DNA of 62,500 nt, taken from NCBI GenBank assembly GCA_024683455.1, contig JAIKYE010000072.1, positions 1 through 62,500 on the forward strand, written 5' to 3'. The DNA comes from Bacteroidaceae bacterium (lineage in GTDB: Bacteria > Bacteroidota > Bacteroidia > Bacteroidales > Bacteroidaceae). Shown piece after piece: positions 53,954 to 62,234 of the stretch (position 1 is its first letter; every line of letters starts with the position of its first letter). The position numbers and the translations under genes are program-made. A model generated the notes under the pieces. The model ran no database searches. It saw only the letters and a list, made by a program, of their open reading frames with translations, and was not told the DNA's origin.

Positions 53954-55525
53954 TTACAAAGGAATGTTACCATGCTTTTTGGCAGGGTTGGTCAATCTCT
54001 TGTTCTTCAACTGCTCCAAAGCGCGAATAATACGGAAACGAGTATTACGAGGCTCGATGACATCGTCGATATAACCATACTTGGCTGCCTGATAGGGATT
54101 AGAGAACAAGTTCTCGTACTCAGCAATCTTGTCGGCCATAAACTGCTTAGCCTCTTCTTCCTTACCCTCAGCCTTCAACTCCTTTGCCTCCTTGGCATAA
54201 AGAACACTGGCAGCACCACTGGCACCCATAACGGCAATCTCTGCACTGGGCCATGCATAGTTAGCATCACCACGCAGCTGCTTACAGCTCATTACGATGT
54301 GGCTACCACCATAACTCTTACGCAAGGTAACGGTAATCTTGGGCACGGTAGCTTCTCCGTAAGCATAAAGCAACTTGGCTCCGTGCAGGATAACAGCATT
54401 GTACTCCTGACCTGTACCGGGAAGGAACCCAGGAACATCAACAAGGGTTACAATGGGAATATTAAACGCATCGCAGAAACGAACGAAGCGGGCACCCTTG
54501 CGGCTGGCATTACAGTCGAGCACGCCAGCCAACTGGTTGGGCTGGTTAGCAACAATACCAACACTCTGACCATTGAAGCGAGCGAAACCGATAATGATAT
54601 TCTTGGCAAACTTGGGTTGAATCTCAAGGAACTCGCCATTATCAACAATACCAGCAATCACCTCGTACATATTGTAAGGGTGGTTGGGATTGTCAGGCAG
54701 AATCTCGTTCAGGAAGTCCTCCTTACGATCGATGGGATCTGTACATTCTACAACAGGAGTCTTCTCCATATTGTTCTGAGGAATGTAGCTGAGGAGCTTC
54801 TTGATAAGAGCAATACCTTCTTCTTCGGTGCTGGCTGTAAAATGTGTTACACCACTCTTTGTAGAATGAACACTTGCACCACCCAGTTGCTCCTGAGTAA
54901 CAACCTCACCCAAGACAGCCTTAACTGGACCAGGACCCGTAAGGAACATATAGCTGGTATTCTCAATCATAACGGTGAAGTCTGTCAGCGCAGGACTGTA
55001 AACAGCACCACCGGCGCAGGGACCCATGATTGCACTAATCTGAGGGATAACACCGCTGGCCATGATGTTACGCTGGAAAATCTCGGCATAACCGGCAAGG
55101 GCGTTGATACCCTCCTGCAAACGGGCACCACCAGAATCGTTCAGACCAATAACAGGAGCACCTACCTTCATGGCGATATCCATAATCTTGCATATCTTGC
55201 TAGCCAGCATCTCAGAAAGAGAACCGGCGCTGATGGTGAAGTCTTGAGCAAAAACGTAAACCAGACGACCATCGATAGTACCACAACCGGTTACCACGCC
55301 ATCACCCAGATAATGCTTCTTTTCCATACCGAAGTTTGTACAACGATGCTGTACAAACATATCCATTTCTTCGAAACTACCTTCGTCAAGCAACATAGCA
55401 ATACGCTCACGGGCTGTATATTTGCCTTTCTCATGCTGCTTCTCAATAGCTTTTTCGCCACCACCCACACGGGCTTTGGTACGGAGTTCAACCAACTCCT
55501 TAATCTTTTCTACTTGAGTACTCAT
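53954..55525 (-). CDS. mmdA: acyl-CoA carboxylase beta/methylmalonyl-CoA decarboxylase alpha subunit
   Basis: A 523-residue carboxyltransferase. Motifs include VIGLNDSGGARLQEGI, IMGPCAGGAVYSPALTDF, FLPGTGQEY and AGVLDCNASRKGARFVRF, typical of propionyl-CoA carboxylase beta and methylmalonyl-CoA decarboxylase alpha. The accompanying biotin, small and sodium-pump subunits argue for methylmalonyl-CoA decarboxylase, the sodium-pumping step of succinate-to-propionate fermentation. The exact substrate is inferred from context. Confidence 0.92.
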   Translation of the reverse strand: MSTQVEKIKELVELRTKARVGGGEKAIEKQHEKGKYTARERIAMLLDEGSFEEMDMFVQHRCTNFGMEKKHYLGDGVVTGCGTIDGRLVYVFAQDFTISAGSLSEMLASKICKIMDIAMKVGAPVIGLNDSGGARLQEGINALAGYAEIFQRNIMASGVIPQISAIMGPCAGGAVYSPALTDFTVMIENTSYMFLTGPGPVKAVLGEVVTQEQLGGASVHSTKSGVTHFTASTEEEGIALIKKLLSYIPQNNMEKTPVVECTDPIDRKEDFLNEILPDNPNHPYNMYEVIAGIVDNGEFLEIQPKFAKNIIIGFARFNGQSVGIVANQPNQLAGVLDCNASRKGARFVRFCDAFNIPIVTLVDVPGFLPGTGQEYNAVILHGAKLLYAYGEATVPKITVTLRKSYGGSHIVMSCKQLRGDANYAWPSAEIAVMGASGAASVLYAKEAKELKAEGKEEEAKQFMADKIAEYENLFSNPYQAAKYGYIDDVIEPRNTRFRIIRALEQLKNKRLTNPAKKHGNIPL

Positions 55526-55667
55526 TTCCTTATAAATAATGTTGTTTTCTTCTTATAATAATGTCTCATTTTTCAAGTTTCGACTGCAAAGTTAAGAAAA
55601 AAAGAAATACAATGTCTATGAAACAGCTTTTTTTTGAAAAGAAACACCTGCCTTTGAGATTTTGCCT

Positions 55668-55681
55668 CGAAAGTATTTTCG
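55668..55681. promoter_or_regulatory. near-palindrome CGAAAGTATTTTCG (operator-like)
   Basis: A 14-bp near-palindrome, one mismatched base pair, ending directly against the CTCACTTAATCG promoter block. It is copied as a perfect palindrome 43 bp downstream. Confidence 0.5.
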
Positions 55682-55701
55682 CTCACTTAATCGTACCTTT
55701 G
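55682..55701 (+). promoter_or_regulatory. first copy of the CTCACTTAATCG-TACCTTTG promoter block
   Basis: CTCACTTAATCG followed directly by TACCTTTG. An identical 22-bp block (CG + this) recurs 85 bp downstream. No -33 TTTG is visible at the standard spacing. Confidence 0.5.
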
Positions 55702-55710
55702 AATTATTTT

Positions 55711-55724
55711 CGAAAGTACTTTCG
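55711..55724. promoter_or_regulatory. perfect palindrome CGAAAGTACTTTCG (operator-like)
   Basis: A 14-bp perfect palindrome between the two promoter copies, 43 bp (about four helical turns) from its imperfect partner at 55668. Likely a repressor or activator site for the MATE gene or the divergent decarboxylase operon. Confidence 0.5.
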
Positions 55725-55755
55725 TTCGGGAACAAAAAGAAAAATAAACTTTTCT

Positions 55756-55786
55756 TTTGTATTCCGCTCACTTAATCGTACCTTTG
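55756..55786 (+). promoter_or_regulatory. MATE-gene promoter, second copy
   Basis: TTTG (55756-55759), 19 bp, then TACCTTTG (55779-55786), with CTCACTTAATCG at 55767-55778 between: a full consensus promoter, 21 bp before the chosen ATG. Confidence 0.65.
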
Positions 55787-55807
55787 CAGCCGCAAAAGTT
55801 TTCAGGG

Positions 55808-57178
55808 ATGAAGAACAAACAACAATACGTACCAACAGAATTGGGAGAAAAGAAGATTGGAGTGCTGCTTTGGCAATACGCCACACCTGCCATTATAGCC
55901 ATGGTAGCCAGCAGCCTTTACAACATAGCCGACAGCATCTTTGTAGGCTGGGGAGTAGGCGACATTGCCATCAGCGGAATGGCTGTAGCCAGTCCCTTCA
56001 TGAACCTGTCTGCTGCCTTCGGCGCTATGGTAGGCGTAGGAGCCAGTACAACCATCAGTGTCAGATTAGGACAGGGAAAATACGACACAGCCCAACACAT
56101 TCTGGGTAACACCATATCACTTAACCTGCTGTTGGGAACACTTTTCGCAGCCGTATGCATCTACTTCCTGAATGACATTCTAATGCTGTTCGGGGCCAGC
56201 AGTGCCACCCTACCCTATGCCTACGAATATATGTTCATCATCCTGTTGGGCAACGTGGTGACACATCTCTATTTCGGACTAAACGCCATTCTGCGAAGTG
56301 CAGGACATCCTACCATAGCCATGAACTGTACCTTCCTGACCATCATCATCAATACCATCTTGGATCCGCTATTCATCTTTGTTTTCCATTGGGGAATAGC
56401 AGGAGCTGCCTGGGCAACAGTTATCAGTCAAGGCGTTTCTCTGTGTGTCCAGTTGAAGTTGTTCAGCAGACCGACAGAGTTGCTACACCTGCGCAGAGGC
56501 ATCTACAAACCCGACCTAAATATCATACGCCAGTGTATCGTCATAGGCCTGAGCCCTTTCTTGGTAAACTCATGCGCCTGCATAGTAGTGCTTTTTATCA
56601 ACAACAGACTAAGGGATTATGGAGGCGACATGGCTATCGGTGCCCACGGCGTCGTAAACAGAATTGTCATGCTGTTCGTAACCATGGTTATAGGTCTGGT
56701 GCAAGGCATGCAGCCCATAGCTGGATATAACTGGGGAGCACGCAAGAACGACCGTGTTTGGCGTGTACTGCGATACACCATTGGTGTCGCTACTTGCATC
56801 ACCTGTTTTGCCACACTAGTGGGAGAGCTAATCCCCGAATACATTATCAGCATCTTCGGAACAGGTGAGGAATTGACTGGCATTGCCACTTACTCCTATC
56901 GTATCATAGTGGCGATGTTCCCACTGGTAGGTGCACAGATAGTGATAGGAAATTTCTTCCAAAGCATAGGCCATGCTGGCAAGAGTATCTTCCTGAGCAT
57001 GACACGCCAAATGCTGATACTGGTACCCCTGATATACTTCCTGCCACCAATTTGGGGACAGGACGGTATCTGGTACAGCATGCCCATCTCAGATGCCATT
57101 AGTTTCTTCCTAGCAGCAGGCATTCTAGCCTATATGATACCCAAGATAAAGAAACATGAAACGGATTGGACTGCTTAG
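55808..57178 (+). CDS. MATE-family efflux transporter
   Basis: A 456-residue multidrug or metabolite exporter of the MATE (NorM-like) family with twelve predicted helices. Start at ATG 55808 (MKNKQQYVPTELGEKKIG); an earlier in-frame ATG would add 17 residues inside the promoter. Motifs include PAIIAMVASSLYNIADSIFVGW, ASPFMNLSAAFGAMVGVGA and LRSAGHPTIAMN, each split here. Substrate unknown. Next gene overlaps its 3' end by 23 bp. Confidence 0.94.
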   Translation: MKNKQQYVPTELGEKKIGVLLWQYATPAIIAMVASSLYNIADSIFVGWGVGDIAISGMAVASPFMNLSAAFGAMVGVGASTTISVRLGQGKYDTAQHILGNTISLNLLLGTLFAAVCIYFLNDILMLFGASSATLPYAYEYMFIILLGNVVTHLYFGLNAILRSAGHPTIAMNCTFLTIIINTILDPLFIFVFHWGIAGAAWATVISQGVSLCVQLKLFSRPTELLHLRRGIYKPDLNIIRQCIVIGLSPFLVNSCACIVVLFINNRLRDYGGDMAIGAHGVVNRIVMLFVTMVIGLVQGMQPIAGYNWGARKNDRVWRVLRYTIGVATCITCFATLVGELIPEYIISIFGTGEELTGIATYSYRIIVAMFPLVGAQIVIGNFFQSIGHAGKSIFLSMTRQMLILVPLIYFLPPIWGQDGIWYSMPISDAISFFLAAGILAYMIPKIKKHETDWTA

Positions 57179-57641
57179 CGATACTCACGCCTATTGGGAC
57201 GAACGCTATGCCAAGTACTTCGGCGAATGCGACGAGATTTGGCATGCAGGAGATATTGGTAGCATGGAATTGGTGGAACGCTTGCAAGAGATTGCTCCCC
57301 TACGAGCAGTCCACGGCAATATTGACGGAGGAGATGTAAGACGCATGTTTCCTGAGAGACTGCGTTGGACTTGTGAGGAGGCAGACATCCTCATGACACA
57401 TATCGGCGGCTACCCAGGTAAATACGACCCTCGCATACGCCAGCAACTATACGCAAGACCTCCCAAACTCTTTATCAGCGGACACAGCCACATATTGAAG
57501 GTACAATTCGATCCTCAACTAAAACTATTGCACATCAATCCAGGAGCAGCCGGACTACAAGGCTGGCAAACGGTTCGCACCCTTGTTCGCTTCTCTGTGG
57601 ACAAGGGAGAATTCAAAGACTTGGAAGTTATTGAAATTTAG
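57156..57641 (+). CDS. YfcE-type metallophosphoesterase
   Basis: A 161-residue calcineurin-like phosphodiesterase. Metal motifs: GLLSDTHAYWD, DEIWHAGDIGS, VHGNIDGG, MTHIGGYPG and FISGHSHI. This is the YfcE/MJ0936 subgroup with unknown physiological substrate. It overlaps the MATE gene by 23 bp and its 3' end overlaps the convergent CotH/LTD gene by 14 bp. Confidence 0.93.
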   Translation: MKRIGLLSDTHAYWDERYAKYFGECDEIWHAGDIGSMELVERLQEIAPLRAVHGNIDGGDVRRMFPERLRWTCEEADILMTHIGGYPGKYDPRIRQQLYARPPKLFISGHSHILKVQFDPQLKLLHINPGAAGLQGWQTVRTLVRFSVDKGEFKDLEVIEI

Positions 57642-60600
57642 CCACCTTCACGCTTCCATCCTCGTAGATTACCTTACGGATTTTTATTCCATTGAACATT
57701 GAAGATTGAACATTGAAGATTCTTTGTCCTTGAAGGTTGTAATACTCAACACTACGTATCTTGGAATTTGATGCAATAGTAGGTTTAATCTCATCTATAA
57801 CATCCTGACTGCCAAAGAACAACGTGTAGGGCTCTTGCACTGTTCCCAATTGAGTTTGCGACTGGAATACAGCAGAATTTGTTGATCCATAACTCTCACC
57901 TTGAGCATCCAGCAAACGGAACGAAAGACAATCTGCCCCCTCTCCATGAATATTCATAAAGAGCAAGTCCCCATCTAAAACACCCACGCCCCTGCATTCA
58001 TCTCTACAAAATGCGCCCACATAATAACGGCCGTCGAGAGAAACATCATCATCGGTTTGCACACTGGCAACCAACGTCATGACGTCAGGATAAGCATGTA
58101 TGTTGGTTTCCCATGCTCCGTCTTCTGTCTGAACGGTGGGAGCATAATGTCTTTTGTTCGTCCTAAGCGGGCTCAAGCTCTGCCAACAGAACTCCTGTTC
58201 CTGAGTTGTATATAGAAGGTATGACTGACCTGGCTGCAATGTCGTAAGCGAGCCATACCACTGACCGTTCTCATAAGTAGCAAAGGCATCAAGCCCAACC
58301 ACCTTGTCACCCTCTTGGGGGATATAATTTGCAAGAGCCGCCTCCAAGTTTGTGGCATTAAAGAGAGGACAACCTATCCAGTTCCATCCTTGTTGAAGGG
58401 CAACAGGTTTGTTGACATCATAAATAGCACCACGCAGTGTAACATCTGCAGCATTCTTCATCTGCACTTTATATCCTTGGGCAGCTTCTAAGGCTTGTAA
58501 GGTTCCCTGCCATCCAGATTCTTCATTATATCGGAAAATGGCATCCTGTCCCTGCAGACATAAAGCATTGGTGACAAATCGGCTCTTGTCCACCTTTTCT
58601 GCCATATTGTGCGATGTCCAGTTCCACCCTTCTGCCAAAGCAAGTGTAATCGTTTTTTCTTGCCCCAACCATTCGTCGGCTGTGATGGCATTATAGTCCA
58701 TCATCCCTATTTTGTTGCTCTTCTCTATGGTAGGTTGATTCAGGATAGTAGCCATGTTACAGCCATCAGGATATCTGCCGTACGTCTGCCACTTTCCTTG
58801 TTCCAAGTATTCAAGACAATCGGCCCAAGAGCCATCTACCGCCTGAATGCTAACGCAAGCGCCATCGGCATTATCCAATTTAAAAGGAGCATGCAACTGC
58901 TCAAAGGTATCCTTTCCGTCACACCAGATAATACAGGTTCCATGTGCTGGCACCACACCCTGCTTTAGCTGATACTTCTGTGGTTTGTTTCTATTGTCAC
59001 TCAAATAAAAACCCTCAAGGCTAATATCTTTATCTGAAGTATTGTACAGTTCCAACCAATCAGACTTCTTTCCATAATCGCTGACATATATATCATTGCC
59101 TGCACTTACCTCGTTGATACGCAAGGGAGAAGCGCCTACTTCCAACCTTTGCTGCTCATCGGAAATGGGTTCAAACATAGCGCTCAATATGAAGCTACTA
59201 TTACTGTCAAAAATACTATGTAAATCTATAGATTCTTCTACAGCAACCATTTCTGCATCATTGCTTGAGAGCGTAAGCCAACCGTCAAACCACATATCCG
59301 AACTACCTGCCGATGCATTCTTTATCTCAACGGCAATCTGATTATTTCCTTTAACCAGATATTCATGTGGAATGACGAGACTGCCCGAATAAGGTTGTTC
59401 CGATTCATAGTGACCACCTGTAGTATAGTCCTTGTACTTAGACCCGCTGGTAACATAATATCCTCCCACTTCATGACCATTTACATATAGCATCATACCA
59501 TCATCTACCTGATAATTAAACGTGAGAACGTCTTCGTCAGAAAGTGTAGTGTTCAGATTAAAAGTATTGCGAAAATAATAGGTAGGACGCTTTTGACTGC
59601 TATTTGAACCATAATCCAATTTTGTGGCTGCGTTTTCCTGCATATAGTATCCATCTCTGGCATAGCCAAAGGGAGCCAATCCTGTACGCCAACCTTTCTG
59701 CGACTCAGGAAAAGAGATTGACTTCCAATCATAATTATCCATACTTCCTTGGTCGTAATACATCCAATTAGAACGTTCTGGTATTAAGGCCTTTATTGAT
59801 GCCGTATTACTTCTGGACTGCCATCCCACAAACTTATATCCAGCAGGTGCTTTTGCCGAAATCTGTATAGGAAGGTCTTTGTAAGAAAACAAATAACCAG
59901 AGAATTTCCCTGTAGGAATTTCTTGACCGTTTAATGCGAGGCGTGCCTCAGGAATGTTAGCAGAGAGATCAGCATAGAGAGAATAAGTGAGACGGAAATA
60001 ATCCTGCATATTAAAGATACGAGATCCATTATATGCAGACCATACGTTGCTAATCAGATTTGTATTTGAGTGACCTCCCTCAAATGATAATGCAGGATTG
60101 ATGTTATTGTATATATCCCTTACTATCTGCTCGCATCTGGATGGTTCCAACACACTTCCATTTACAATGCAAAATGCATCCATAAACTGTCGGCGGAAGG
60201 GATCGTACTTCATAAGGTTACGGAATAAGTCATCCACATTTGCTCCCCCGCTTGTATTCAGCACTTCAGTAAGCATTTTTGATGTTCCAAACGCCGAGTC
60301 GGCATCAAAAAGCACGAAATGAAATTTTCCATCCGAACGACTGCGGAATCCCTTGATATTATTGGTATTAGTAATCCAGTCCGAAGGTCCCAGATAGCAT
60401 TCCAATGCCATGTAGTTAATGTATTCATCCATGTCCAAAAGGTCGCAAATCTGGCTATAGGTCTCCTCCGACTTTGTCTGTGCCAGATTCTGGGCTAACT
60501 TCTGCAACTGCAGCCATGCTTTGTTGTCTCCCACCTTTTGGTTATACTGCGCATTGCTCAAGTCAAACTGGTCCATGTCATCAAAGTCGATTCCATAGTT

Positions 60601-61965
60601 ACTATAAGCATAATGCTTATTGTTGCTCTCTCTGATATTGAGCATACCGTAATAATCCCCGTTCAAGAAAACATGGGCAGGTTGGTAATCCTGACAGTCA
60701 ACATAGAATCCGCTCTTCAACACCATCATTTGGACACCAGGATCTTTGATACGCGCATCTGTATCATTGCCGCCATTACGAACTTGCCAGCAACGGTACT
60801 TGTTATGAATTTTCGAAGGAAAGACTGGATAGTCTATTACATTAACACCCTCATACCTCTTATCTGTTTTTATGCGGAAAGAGCTACGCGTCTCCCAATA
60901 CTTACCATCTACATATCCCCCTCCATAAGCTCGTGTGTATCCACCGCAAATCTCCACGTCTGCTTCTTGGTTTAGCACAACAGAATACTGGACATCACCG
61001 TTTTCATCTTTCTCCGGAACCATATACTCCATATTTATGGGTCGTTCCCAATCCATATTCCAGTTGCAGGCTGTACTCTGTCCGTTTCCGCTCATGCCAT
61101 TGGTTCCTTTTACAAAGATACCCACTTTGCTGTCAAAGAAATTCTTTGGCTCAGAACATACAGAGAGAATAGGTAAATAGTAGTCGTGATTTTGGAAGAT
61201 ATAACTACGCGTTACTACGGGACTTTGCAGATAGCCATCCCCTATAAAACAAAGACGTAAGATTGTTGTCTTGTCAATAGTAAACATTCCATCATCACTT
61301 GTCGCCCCGTTAATGGCGGTAGGCGTACTACCGTCGGTAGTATATCTCAGAGTTGCACCAGACGGGATGTTCACCTTCACAGAAAAAGATTTTGTAAACA
61401 CTCTACTGTCCGTATCAACAACGGGAGCCTCCATACGCATTTCTGCAAAACGGCTATTAGCATTCGTTGCCCCAGGAGTAGGTTCACCCGTGGTTCCCCA
61501 CTCTTCTCCGCCATCCCTAGTACGCGCCCATGAACATCGTGGAACAGCTGGCGGGTATGCCACAGATGCCACCACAGACTTATCCAAGTTTAGTATGCTG
61601 ATAGTTCCACCTTCGACATCCAACTTAAAAGGAATCTGCAGTCTTGAACTGGAGCCGTAAGTACCCTCGGAATAATGATGGTCAAACCATAGAGTCTTGA
61701 ATCCCTTGGCAGGAACAGAACCGTGAGAACTCAGAAAGCGCATTTCATTTACGCCGTCTGAAAGATAATAACTCCTCAGAGTGATGGCTGTAGAGGATGG
61801 ATTATAAAGTTCAATCCATCCGCCATAACAATTGGCATTATCAAGATACTGATCCAGATTGGCCACCTGCACCTCATTGATGACAAGAGTGGTATCCGTT
61901 GTTTCCTGTGCCAACACACTGATTGGCAATAATAGCATTAGCAGGTTTGTTATATAGAATTTCAT
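57628..61965 (-). CDS. giant secreted CotH-kinase/lamin-tail surface protein with T9SS tail
   Basis: A 1445-residue exported protein. Order: signal peptide (about 1-20), lamin-tail (LTD) domain with INEVQVAN and GGWIELYNPS (about 28-165), a chitobiase-like/FN3-like segment with TLRYTTDGSTP (about 175-260), a CotH-like domain with DWITNTNNIKGF and HFVLFDADSAFG (about 270-680), further beta-sandwich regions, a second LTD domain (LRINEVSAGNDIYVSDYGKKSDWLELYN, split, about 955-1080), and a C-terminal YYNLQGQRIF...YEDGSVKVAKF tail. Function unknown; it probably sits at the cell surface. A 14-bp tandem repeat interrupts the tail-coding sequence. Confidence 0.85.
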   Translation of the reverse strand: MKFYITNLLMLLLPISVLAQETTDTTLVINEVQVANLDQYLDNANCYGGWIELYNPSSTAITLRSYYLSDGVNEMRFLSSHGSVPAKGFKTLWFDHHYSEGTYGSSSRLQIPFKLDVEGGTISILNLDKSVVASVAYPPAVPRCSWARTRDGGEEWGTTGEPTPGATNANSRFAEMRMEAPVVDTDSRVFTKSFSVKVNIPSGATLRYTTDGSTPTAINGATSDDGMFTIDKTTILRLCFIGDGYLQSPVVTRSYIFQNHDYYLPILSVCSEPKNFFDSKVGIFVKGTNGMSGNGQSTACNWNMDWERPINMEYMVPEKDENGDVQYSVVLNQEADVEICGGYTRAYGGGYVDGKYWETRSSFRIKTDKRYEGVNVIDYPVFPSKIHNKYRCWQVRNGGNDTDARIKDPGVQMMVLKSGFYVDCQDYQPAHVFLNGDYYGMLNIRESNNKHYAYSNYGIDFDDMDQFDLSNAQYNQKVGDNKAWLQLQKLAQNLAQTKSEETYSQICDLLDMDEYINYMALECYLGPSDWITNTNNIKGFRSRSDGKFHFVLFDADSAFGTSKMLTEVLNTSGGANVDDLFRNLMKYDPFRRQFMDAFCIVNGSVLEPSRCEQIVRDIYNNINPALSFEGGHSNTNLISNVWSAYNGSRIFNMQDYFRLTYSLYADLSANIPEARLALNGQEIPTGKFSGYLFSYKDLPIQISAKAPAGYKFVGWQSRSNTASIKALIPERSNWMYYDQGSMDNYDWKSISFPESQKGWRTGLAPFGYARDGYYMQENAATKLDYGSNSSQKRPTYYFRNTFNLNTTLSDEDVLTFNYQVDDGMMLYVNGHEVGGYYVTSGSKYKDYTTGGHYESEQPYSGSLVIPHEYLVKGNNQIAVEIKNASAGSSDMWFDGWLTLSSNDAEMVAVEESIDLHSIFDSNSSFILSAMFEPISDEQQRLEVGASPLRINEVSAGNDIYVSDYGKKSDWLELYNTSDKDISLEGFYLSDNRNKPQKYQLKQGVVPAHGTCIIWCDGKDTFEQLHAPFKLDNADGACVSIQAVDGSWADCLEYLEQGKWQTYGRYPDGCNMATILNQPTIEKSNKIGMMDYNAITADEWLGQEKTITLALAEGWNWTSHNMAEKVDKSRFVTNALCLQGQDAIFRYNEESGWQGTLQALEAAQGYKVQMKNAADVTLRGAIYDVNKPVALQQGWNWIGCPLFNATNLEAALANYIPQEGDKVVGLDAFATYENGQWYGSLTTLQPGQSYLLYTTQEQEFCWQSLSPLRTNKRHYAPTVQTEDGAWETNIHAYPDVMTLVASVQTDDDVSLDGRYYVGAFCRDECRGVGVLDGDLLFMNIHGEGADCLSFRLLDAQGESYGSTNSAVFQSQTQLGTVQEPYTLFFGSQDVIDEIKPTIASNSKIRSVEYYNLQGQRIFNVQSSMFNGIKIRKVIYEDGSVKVAKFQ
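57692..57719 (-). repeat. 14-bp tandem repeat inside the CotH/LTD coding sequence
   Basis: Two exact copies of TTGAACATTGAAGA (plus strand), encoding the NVQSSMFNG part of the C-terminal tail. Similar TTCAATGTTCAAT-type repeats are, from memory, typical of intergenic DNA in this group. Confidence 0.8.
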
Positions 61966-61990
61966 CTATTCTCTTTGTTAAAACGGTCAA

Positions 61991-61998
61991 CAAAGATA
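61991..61998 (-). promoter_or_regulatory. probable -7 element of the CotH/LTD gene
   Basis: Minus-strand TATCTTTG matches the -7 consensus, 26 bp before the ATG. A TTTG lies 23 bp further upstream, slightly beyond the usual spacing. Confidence 0.45.
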
Positions 61999-62130
61999 TA
62001 CATTTAATTTTACAAGCCGAACAAATGATATACGTTTATAGTTAAATTTAACCATATTTACCATCATAACATATATTATTTTAGCCAATATCAAGTATTT
62101 CTTTACATTTTTTGAAGTTTTTTATCATAC

Positions 62131-62163
62131 TTTGTTGCATTTAACAAAAAATATCTATCTTTG
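62131..62163 (+). promoter_or_regulatory. promoter of the partial surface-protein gene
   Basis: TTTG (62131-62134), 21 bp, then TATCTTTG (62156-62163), 72 bp upstream of the ATG at 62235. Confidence 0.6.
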
Positions 62164-62234
62164 TGTACATCGTTGACCAGAAAAATCAAAGAAAAAACAT
62201 AATTAATTTATTCACTAACTTAAACTAAAACTGT

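Noticed and set aside
53972..55558. 528-residue open frame opposite to mmdA
   Set aside because: It is the antisense of a highly conserved carboxyltransferase gene, has no family resemblance, and is rich in Thr, Asn and His as expected for shadow frames of biased coding DNA.
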